From: Candidatus Hodarchaeota archaeon
GTDB lineage: Archaea > Asgardarchaeota > Heimdallarchaeia > Hodarchaeales > YT1-039
Length of the DNA stretch: 11,511 nucleotides
Assembly: GCA_016840025.1 (NCBI GenBank)
Contig: JAEOTF010000449.1
Coordinates: forward strand, 1 to 11,511
Direction: 5' to 3'
Shown: positions 6,144 through 11,511 of the stretch, piece after piece
Layout: every line of letters begins with the position of its first letter
Position numbering within the stretch: position 1 is the stretch's first letter
The notes under the pieces: generated by a model
The model's input: only the letters and a program-made list of their open reading frames with translations
Database searches by the model: none
What the model was told of the DNA's origin: nothing
Position numbers and translations under genes: made by a program

Positions 6144-7367
6144 ATGATTCATCAAATACTAATTTTTCTCTGTTATGTACTTACAATCTTAAGCTTATCA
6201 GTCCAAGAGGAATTTATCCTAATTTGGAAAGTGGGAATTACTTTTTCTCTAACCTATTTAATTGTTGCTTTTCTCTCTCTATCAAAGAAGCTTTATCATA
6301 CCTTGTTAAAGCGTTCAATTCCCTTTCTATTGCTTTTTGGAGTATTATTTTCTTTAACATTCTTGTTGGTTGACTCAATTTCAACCTCTCTCATAGATTC
6401 CGATATCAATACAATTGGATACCCGATTCTATTACTGGGTCTCTTTCTACAAGCCTTTATTTTCATCTATACCGCTAAACATATCTCATTGCAGCTATTA
6501 GGCCAGCAAGAAGGAGAAGCCTCAACAGCTTACTTGATATGGATAGTAGGAATTATCTTAAATCTCATCTGGGCAGGAATTATTGGATTAATTCTTCCTT
6601 ACACTTTAGAAATGAATAATACCGGAATTATTCCTATCTTACCAGCTCTTAGTATTGCATTAGTAGGATTATATCTAACTATAGCCTATTTGGGGTATGT
6701 TGGAGGTACATTCCCCCGCGCTCCCATCCGTACGTTAGCGTTTTCAGGATTTAACTCTATGTTAATTTTTCTCTTTCTCAGTTTAAAGGCAATGACGGCT
6801 TTATTTGCACTCTTTGACTATCTAGACTTCTCACAAACCATTGATATCTTTTTAATGGTTCTAGTAACTGTTACCGGGGTTAATTACCTTCAACGAGTTT
6901 TAAAAGAGGAACCGAGCATTTTTCAGCGTTTCATTTATTTCAATGGACTTTTATTCCTTGGTCTCTTTTTGGGATCCCAATTGTGGATATCTGACACATA
7001 TTTTGAGGGTTATACCATATTACTAGCTTTTGTGCATGGAGTGGGAATTCTTATTGGATTATATGCAGTAATTAATGCGGTGCCTATCTATCTCTCTGAT
7101 TTAGGAATTATTCCGGATGAAGCACTAATTCCCTTATTCAATTTAACAACTGCAATGGAAATTCAAACTCAAAGGATGCGTGCTGGGGATTCTCCTCATG
7201 CATTAGAGGCAGAATGGGGCTATAACGACAGGAGAGGAAGAGAAAGGTATCCCGAACTCGCAGATGCTGACAGGAGACACAAACCCGATGAAGTTGGAGA
7301 AGAAGACGATCCCACTATGGGAACTGGTGACGACGACTTCGATTATGACGATTTTGGAGACGATTAG
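6144..7367 (+). CDS. Ten-TM membrane protein with acidic C-terminal tail, function unknown
   Basis: A 407-residue integral membrane protein. I count about ten hydrophobic helices, roughly at residues 3-21, 24-48, 58-78, 92-112, 129-151, 161-186, 200-225, 231-249, 260-285 and 290-318. After about residue 330 the chain becomes soluble, with a charged segment (RRGRERYPEL). It ends in an Asp/Glu-rich tail (EVGEEDDP...DDDFDYDDFGDD, about 379-407) that could bind cations or basic partners. No transporter, polymerase or enzyme motif is recognised. It is transcribed divergently from the RCK/channel pair, which hints at a link to ion homeostasis; this is only contextual. The start ATG is immediately followed by the first TM helix, and no ribosome binding site is seen (possible leaderless start). 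It converges with the zinc-finger gene, stop codons 2 bp apart. Confidence 0.8.
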   Translation: MIHQILIFLCYVLTILSLSVQEEFILIWKVGITFSLTYLIVAFLSLSKKLYHTLLKRSIPFLLLFGVLFSLTFLLVDSISTSLIDSDINTIGYPILLLGLFLQAFIFIYTAKHISLQLLGQQEGEASTAYLIWIVGIILNLIWAGIIGLILPYTLEMNNTGIIPILPALSIALVGLYLTIAYLGYVGGTFPRAPIRTLAFSGFNSMLIFLFLSLKAMTALFALFDYLDFSQTIDIFLMVLVTVTGVNYLQRVLKEEPSIFQRFIYFNGLLFLGLFLGSQLWISDTYFEGYTILLAFVHGVGILIGLYAVINAVPIYLSDLGIIPDEALIPLFNLTTAMEIQTQRMRAGDSPHALEAEWGYNDRRGRERYPELADADRRHKPDEVGEEDDPTMGTGDDDFDYDDFGDD

Positions 7368-7369
7368 GA

Positions 7370-7636
7370 TTAATATCCACTATAACCGATCAAGACTCCT
7401 AGGATAGGGATTAAGAAGAAAACTAACAAAGCGATAGATGTAGCAAGCCTAATCAGTCTAGATCGACGATTACATTGAGGACACAAGACTTGTTGCTCAA
7501 AACTACCTCTTTTCCAGAATGATTCTGACCAATGAGATACAGCACAGTCTTCGCAGATTGTAATTCCACAATTTTGACAATAAAGCTCATTATGTAAATT
7601 TTTGCCACAAATTTGACAATTAAGCTCGGATGACAT
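7370..7636 (-). CDS. Tail-anchored treble-clef (FYVE/B-box-like) zinc-finger protein
   Basis: An 88-residue protein with four CxxC knuckles: C7/C10, C20/C23, C28/C31 and C52/C55, plus H35. The spacing C-x2-C-x9-C-x2-C-x4-C-x2-C-x20-C-x2-C fits a cross-brace fold binding two zinc ions, as in FYVE, B-box and related fingers. The stretch YCQNCGITICEDC resembles the FYVE core, though the phosphoinositide-binding RRHHCR basic patch is missing. A single TM helix (64-84) near the C-terminus would anchor it with the finger in the cytoplasm. Protein binding, possibly in ubiquitin-like or membrane-trafficking processes, is an inference; simple bacterial or archaeal double zinc ribbons are the sober alternative. 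ATG 7636 has GAGGA 9 nt upstream. It is convergent with the ten-TM gene. Confidence 0.75.
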   Translation of the reverse strand: MSSELNCQICGKNLHNELYCQNCGITICEDCAVSHWSESFWKRGSFEQQVLCPQCNRRSRLIRLATSIALLVFFLIPILGVLIGYSGY

Positions 7637-7845
7637 TGATTAAAGTCCTCAATTCTAATATTTTCTTCATTCATCCAATTTTTTGATCTTCCGAAAAAAC
7701 TTTCCTTAAAAACTGAAGAAAAAGGAAGAAAAGGTTCGCTTAGAAGATACCTCTCTTTATTAGAAAGGTTATCAATGAAGGATCTCGACCTGTCCTAAGT
7801 AAATTTTAAGTGCTTTTTGACTCAACCCACATAAATTGAGTAGAA
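7637..7845. other. Divergent intergenic region with promoter for the solute-binding-like gene
   Basis: This 209-bp gap separates the zinc-finger gene (leftward) from the surface-protein gene (rightward). AATTTTAAG at 7802-7810 is a TATA candidate, about 35-40 bp before the TTG start at 7846, giving a short leader. An imperfect hairpin occurs at 7749-7769 (ACCT...AGGT outer stem, TCT/AGA inner stem, one mismatch). I see no coding frame or RNA gene. Purine-rich DNA fills about 7695-7735. Confidence 0.4.
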
Positions 7846-9633
7846 TTGACCAGAAATAGCCGTCTACAACTGCAATCCAAACTAAAGATCCTTTTCTACA
7901 TTTTCCTTATTCTTACTATGATAAGAGGATTCTCGACAGCGTATACTATGTCCTCTCCTGTATTCAGCAGTTCTAAAGATGAGAATCAAGAGTTATTTAA
8001 AAAGAAATCCAAGGCATCTCAGGAGAGTCTCATTCAGACAGCGAAAATACGCATACTAATATCAGAGGGCATTAATCCGAGTAAAAACCTTAAATTTTTC
8101 CAAGGTTTTATCAGCTCACAGTTTAATCGAGATAAAGATGATAACCGTCTGATTAATTCCACTGACCAAATTGAACAAGTGATGCGTGATCCTAGACTAT
8201 GGAGGCAGACTATTGAAGAAGATCCTACATTAGCTTTAGCTATGGGTGCTGATCCACAATCATTCCTCCAATTAGCTATGAACTTAACGAGAGAGGCGCA
8301 AAAGTCTCTTCTTCCTATATCTTCCAGACTTCTTGCTACCTTCAACGATATTGAAGACTTCTTGCCAGAAATGAACATTCATGGATACGGGAATAATACT
8401 TTTCTTTCATTACTTGAGAAAGTGATAGCTTACAATAATTCAAAGTTTGATCAGTTTTGGGGAAAATCAAACGAAAGTGACTACTTCTATACGGGGTATT
8501 CCCTTTCTTCATATGGAATAATAAGTAATCAAGCAGTATTAAGTCAATATAATATCAGCACTCCTTCAACTTGGACACATCTTACAGAAAAACAATATTA
8601 TGAACTTTTGGGATTACCTATACTGAAAAACACAAACTCCATGGCTATAAGGATTTTTGAGACTATTCTTCAAACCTACGGATGGGAGGAAGGATGGATG
8701 TTACTAACCCACACATATGCAAACGGGAATGGAAGTTTACTGCAGTATAGTGATTATATCAACACAATGGATATATATAATGGGTTAGTAGGGGCAGGTT
8801 GGTCTAGAAATCCACCTTTAGTCTTTGATTCAAATCTTCAAATAGAACAGGGGAGGTTAAATGAAACTTTTTTCGATCATAAGGCATGTGCAGTTCTCAC
8901 AAATGCATTGCAAGATCCATTTACATTAGAATTTTGTGCTCGATTCTTAGCGTTCCTCCTGAGCATTGAAGATTACGAACATAATCCTGGAGGACAAACA
9001 ATAAATTTGATCAGTGGCAACCCACCTATTAACCCTGCTACGAAATATATTATTCAGATCACACCAGAACTGTTTCAAAACCTCGTTACACTTTTTAATA
9101 CGATGACACAAACCGAGATCGAACAACGAATAGAGCAGACTCCTAATCTTGGTGAGCTTGTACTAAATTCGAATATATCTGATCTGTTTGTCCTTGATGA
9201 AGTTCTAGCCTATCAACGCGCTCAAGCGATTTTATTACTCTTTGAAACAATGATACATGACTCATTTGATGATTTGAAAATTGCTTGGAATAAGTTATTG
9301 GAAAATGACGAGATTAATAGCGTTGATTTGGATAATATTGGAAAAGTTCCGATTAATGAGACTGAAGCTGTGGAAATCGGGTTAATACTTCGAGAAACCG
9401 ATGATGATGAGATACGAGAAAGCTATTATGACGAGTGGAAAGATTTTGCAGATTACAAATACGAAAGGGTGAAGGAAGGTGAAACTTTTACAGGAATGGG
9501 GAAAAGAAGTGAAATACCCGCGTTTGAATGGGAAATATGCATATTAATGTCATTACTTCTATCGAAAAATCTTCGGTCTAGAAAAAGAAAAGTTAGGATG
9601 AAAAATTGTGAAAGTCGGAATTATTGGGGGTAA
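7846..9633 (+). CDS. Anchored extracellular solute-binding-protein-like surface protein
   Basis: A 595-residue secreted protein. TTG at 7846 is chosen because only it includes the basic n-region before the hydrophobic core (ILFYIFLILTMI, about 15-26); the next start, ATG at residue 25, would cut the signal peptide. Residues about 215-380 resemble the second half of family-6/AfuA-type ABC substrate-binding proteins. The matching features are YGIISNQAVL, then STPSTWTHL, then YGWEEGWMLL (about 278-287), and FCARFLAFLLS before residue 380, which parallels the usual ...A.kFidFLLS.e segment. The N-lobe is weakly recognisable. Residues 400-550 are a helical extension. The end has IPAFE (557-561), a short hydrophobic run and RSRKRK (577-582), like an archaeal CTERM sorting signal, though the hydrophobic part is short. 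No ABC permease or ATPase is in the window. Its 3' end overlaps the reductase gene by 26 bp. Ligand unknown; the family call is by eye. Confidence 0.6.
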   Translation: MTRNSRLQLQSKLKILFYIFLILTMIRGFSTAYTMSSPVFSSSKDENQELFKKKSKASQESLIQTAKIRILISEGINPSKNLKFFQGFISSQFNRDKDDNRLINSTDQIEQVMRDPRLWRQTIEEDPTLALAMGADPQSFLQLAMNLTREAQKSLLPISSRLLATFNDIEDFLPEMNIHGYGNNTFLSLLEKVIAYNNSKFDQFWGKSNESDYFYTGYSLSSYGIISNQAVLSQYNISTPSTWTHLTEKQYYELLGLPILKNTNSMAIRIFETILQTYGWEEGWMLLTHTYANGNGSLLQYSDYINTMDIYNGLVGAGWSRNPPLVFDSNLQIEQGRLNETFFDHKACAVLTNALQDPFTLEFCARFLAFLLSIEDYEHNPGGQTINLISGNPPINPATKYIIQITPELFQNLVTLFNTMTQTEIEQRIEQTPNLGELVLNSNISDLFVLDEVLAYQRAQAILLLFETMIHDSFDDLKIAWNKLLENDEINSVDLDNIGKVPINETEAVEIGLILRETDDDEIRESYYDEWKDFADYKYERVKEGETFTGMGKRSEIPAFEWEICILMSLLLSKNLRSRKRKVRMKNCESRNYWG

Positions 9634-10666
9634 CGTGGGAGGCTTCTCAACAGCTATTCTTCTTCGGGGAAAAGGAGTTGAAACCACAGTTTATGAACAT
9701 AGACTTCCATGGGACAAACCCTGTGGGGGGATTCTTAGTGCTGAATATGTCAAATGGTTAGAAGATCATGGAGTAGCTCTAGAGGATAAATACGGTACAC
9801 CTAAGTATGTCTTTTTAATAAATAGTCGGAGATATGAAGAAATAGCAGGGAAAGTTATTCAATATAACCTTTCTCGCCAAGAACTACAAGAGAAATTATG
9901 CAAAAGAGCTCAGGAACTGGGAGTATCAATAAAGCAAAGAAAAATTGGATTAGGTTCCGATATCGAAGAACTATGTGAAGAAATGGATGTAATCGTAGTT
10001 GCAACGGGTTTCAATCGGTTAGCAGCGGCCCTATTGGGAAGAAATTACAAAACAGAGGAAAAAGCTGTTTGTAGAATCGCAGAAATTCCTACAAATACAC
10101 AGTATAATGAAGTACTCTTTGAAATGAATACACGCACAACAGGCTATGGATGGGTTTTTCCAAAGTTGAATCGAGTCAATATTGGCTGGGGGCGTCAGCT
10201 AGGACCAGGAATCACGCTTCAAAAAGGATTTGAGCGCTTTATTAAACTGGTCAACAAAAAAACAAACTTAAACCTAGAAATTCCGCGAGAAAACGTCAGA
10301 GGGGGAAAAGTGCCATCCGATGTTAATACATTAGAGAAACCTTTCTACTCTATTCATAATGACACAATATTTGTGGGAGTAGGGGACAGCATAGGTCTTG
10401 CTAATCCAATAAATGGAGGAGGAATGTGTAATACTTTCAAATCAGCTATTTGTCTAACCGAAGCAATCTCTCCACCTTTTTTCAATTCAAACAAATATAT
10501 CCAAGGAATCAAGAGGGAATTAGCGGAAGAATGGAACTATGCTCGAAAAGTTCGGAAAAGGTTTAAAATTGCAACAGGGAATCTCTTGACACAACAATTA
10601 TCGAATATCTTACTTAGAATAATGGGAGGAATGATTGTGGGTAAAATGTTTAGCAATTATAAGTAG
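9608..10666 (+). CDS. Geranylgeranyl-reductase-family FAD-dependent oxidoreductase
   Basis: A 352-residue flavoprotein. It opens with the FAD-binding Rossmann motif (GGNVGG, 7-12) and Glu30 for the ribose. Family hallmarks follow: KPCGGILS (37-44; the PCGGG loop near the flavin), GYGWVFPK (179-186) and NIGWG, and VGDSIGLANPINGGG (258-272), which closes around the FAD. This is the pattern of archaeal digeranylgeranylglycerophospholipid reductases and related enzymes that saturate isoprenoid double bonds in membrane lipids or quinone tails. The length is slightly short but complete. The exact substrate cannot be read; an isoprenoid or other polyketide/alkaloid-type hydroxylase relative is possible. 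GTG at 9608 is the only start that keeps the full first beta strand; AGGATGA lies 7-8 nt upstream. The 26-bp overlap with the preceding gene suggests co-transcription and coupled translation. It converges with the GTPase gene, 43 bp away. Confidence 0.85.
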   Translation: MKVGIIGGNVGGFSTAILLRGKGVETTVYEHRLPWDKPCGGILSAEYVKWLEDHGVALEDKYGTPKYVFLINSRRYEEIAGKVIQYNLSRQELQEKLCKRAQELGVSIKQRKIGLGSDIEELCEEMDVIVVATGFNRLAAALLGRNYKTEEKAVCRIAEIPTNTQYNEVLFEMNTRTTGYGWVFPKLNRVNIGWGRQLGPGITLQKGFERFIKLVNKKTNLNLEIPRENVRGGKVPSDVNTLEKPFYSIHNDTIFVGVGDSIGLANPINGGGMCNTFKSAICLTEAISPPFFNSNKYIQGIKRELAEEWNYARKVRKRFKIATGNLLTQQLSNILLRIMGGMIVGKMFSNYK

Positions 10667-10709
10667 TGAATGGAAAAAAGAAATCTCTCAGTTTGTTAAA
10701 TGGAAGAGG
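10667..10709. other. Short convergent gap between reductase and GTPase genes
   Basis: Forty-three bases separate two converging stop codons. No hairpin is evident, and transcripts from the two sides probably overlap. The plus-strand frame that continues through 10666-10968 is only the antisense of the GTPase gene. Confidence 0.4.
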
Positions 10710-11264
10710 TCAATCTTGTGGTTCAATGGTTGCTAGCATTCTCCGTCCAATGGAGTCGAATGCTAAATCAACATTTTCACCTGTGAGAGCACTTGTGAGA
10801 AGATGGGGAGTATTAGGAGCAATTTCTTCGGCAACTTTTTTTGCTTCGGTAATGTCAACTTCTGATACAAGATCAATTTTGTTCCCAAGAACTATTGAAG
10901 GAATATCCTTCGACAAGCAATTCGTTCTTAGTTCATCAACCCACTCGCGTAGATTTGTCAATGATTGAGGATTAGTAAGATCATACACGAACATTGCACC
11001 ATTTGTACCTTGAAAAAACATACCTCGTACTTCTTTAAATCGAGGTTGTCCCGCTAAATCCCAAATATTGAACTTTACTTCATAATTGTCGATCATCAGC
11101 GTCTTGATGGCAAAATCAGCGCCAATTGTAGCCATATAGGTGGTAGGAAGTTGTTCTCCGAGATACCGATGTCGTAAGCTTGTTTTACCTACGTGTCCGT
11201 CACCTAGAAGGACTACTTTTAAAACGTACTTGTCAACTGATTCTGATTCAACAACATGGGTCAT
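10710..11264 (-). CDS. Rab/Ras-superfamily small GTPase
   Basis: A 184-residue single-domain GTPase. All five G motifs are present: G1 GDGHVGKTS (21-29), G2 Thr46 in YMATIGADF, G3 WDLAGQPRF (68-76) with the catalytic Gln73 (Ras Gln61), G4 GNKIDL (127-132) and G5 TSALTGEN (157-164). The Gly equivalent to Ras Gly12 is kept (Gly23), so it should cycle between GTP and GDP. The match to Rab-like WDTAGQERF is close. There is no C-terminal Cys for prenylation, as is usual for archaeal members, so membrane attachment, if any, must be indirect. Such abundant Ras-like GTPases are a hallmark of Asgard archaea. The effector and the regulated process are unknown. ATG 11264 follows a purine-rich leader (AGAGAGAAGAAAG), with a TATA-like GATTTAAG about 25 bp upstream. 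It lies 56 bp downstream of a probable winged-helix gene on the same strand. Confidence 0.93.
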   Translation of the reverse strand: MTHVVESESVDKYVLKVVLLGDGHVGKTSLRHRYLGEQLPTTYMATIGADFAIKTLMIDNYEVKFNIWDLAGQPRFKEVRGMFFQGTNGAMFVYDLTNPQSLTNLREWVDELRTNCLSKDIPSIVLGNKIDLVSEVDITEAKKVAEEIAPNTPHLLTSALTGENVDLAFDSIGRRMLATIEPQD

Positions 11265-11320
11265 TCTTTCTTCTCTCTTCTTAAATCGCTTGTCTAATAT
11301 TTCCTAATCTCATCCGATTC
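11265..11320 (-). promoter_or_regulatory. Leader/promoter region of the GTPase gene
   Basis: This 56-bp gap contains, on the minus strand, CGATTTAAGAAG (a TATA-like element at about 11275-11286) followed by a purine-rich run before ATG. The TATA lies so close that the message would be nearly leaderless; read-through from the winged-helix gene upstream is equally possible. Confidence 0.3.
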
Positions 11321-11511
11321 CTAATCTTCGCCTACAGGAAGGAAGGAATGATCTTCCTTAATTCTATTAATTCGCCTTGTATTTTTCTTTATCTCTAATA
11401 CATGGATGAGTCCTTTTATCTCGAGAGACATAAGGGTTTTACTTAATTCGGCATCCGAAACTGTTTTGTTAAATACCTTTTCCAACATTCTGCTTAGTTC
11501 TGAATCAAGTA
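11321..11511 (-). CDS. C-terminal end of a probable winged-helix protein (partial)
   Basis: The last 62 codons of a gene that runs in from beyond the right edge; the stop is TAG at 11321-11323. The visible part reads as a helix (LSRMLEKVFN), a recognition-helix-like segment (SDAELSKTLMSLEIKGLIHV), and a beta-hairpin with basic tip (LEIKKNTRRINRI). This is the layout of the second half of a winged helix-turn-helix, where xxLxxLExxGLIxV and a basic wing are typical. A hydrophilic tail (KEDHSFLPVGED) follows. It could be a transcription factor, an RNA polymerase-associated winged-helix protein, or an ESCRT-II-like winged helix; the fragment does not allow a choice. It is on the same strand as the small GTPase, 56 bp upstream of it, and the two may be co-transcribed. 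Confidence 0.6.
   Translation of the reverse strand, partial: LDSELSRMLEKVFNKTVSDAELSKTLMSLEIKGLIHVLEIKKNTRRINRIKEDHSFLPVGED

Noticed and set aside
6104..6373. 89-residue plus-strand frame overlapping the start of the ten-TM gene
   Set aside because: It overlaps the longer, better supported frame and shows only composition-driven residues.
10666..10968. 100-residue plus-strand frame after the reductase gene
   Set aside because: It is entirely antisense to the small GTPase, whose motifs are unmistakable.

Overview
The window looks like a piece of an Asgard archaeal chromosome, perhaps of the Heimdallarchaeia type, though the lineage is inferred and not proven. The support is a Rab/Ras-like small GTPase with all five G motifs, an archaeal geranylgeranyl-reductase-type flavoprotein, TATA-like promoter elements, GAGGTGAT-type ribosome binding sites and several anchored surface proteins. 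Base composition is AT-rich throughout, and no replication, ribosomal or tRNA genes are present.

Left part (1-4183) is a surface-protein region. A T-rich stretch with a doubtful small membrane ORF precedes a large NosD-type beta-helix protein on the plus strand, with Ca-binding repeats, one TM helix and a cytoplasmic coiled-coil tail. Its signal peptide is encoded upstream of the first usual start codon, with no standard start for it. Next come an unlisted 45-codon gene on the minus strand that looks like a ribbon-helix-helix regulator or antitoxin, and a 57-bp decayed copy of the beta-helix gene's tail. A minus-strand gene then encodes a six-bladed NHL beta-propeller with an Ig-like domain and a TM anchor; its repeats are a mosaic suggestive of gene conversion.

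Middle part (4305-7636) is a membrane/ion module. A soluble RCK (TrkA-N) protein is translationally coupled to a 2-TM pore protein with its own RCK domain but without a TVGYGD selectivity filter. Divergent from this pair is a ten-TM protein of unknown function with an Asp-rich tail. Convergent to that, two bases away, is a small tail-anchored protein with four CxxC knuckles in FYVE/B-box-like spacing.

Right part (7846-11511) holds an anchored solute-binding-protein-like surface protein, overlapping by 26 bp a geranylgeranyl-reductase family flavoenzyme that probably acts on lipid precursors. On the opposite strand are the small GTPase and, running off the window edge, the C-terminus of a probable winged-helix protein.

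Most products act at or in the cell envelope: surface adhesion or sensing, ion flux, solute capture, lipid saturation and GTPase signalling. No single multi-gene defence or biosynthetic system is evident. The most unusual items are the channel with an atypical filter and coupled RCK subunit, the FYVE-like tail-anchored zinc finger, and the signs of recent surface-gene turnover.
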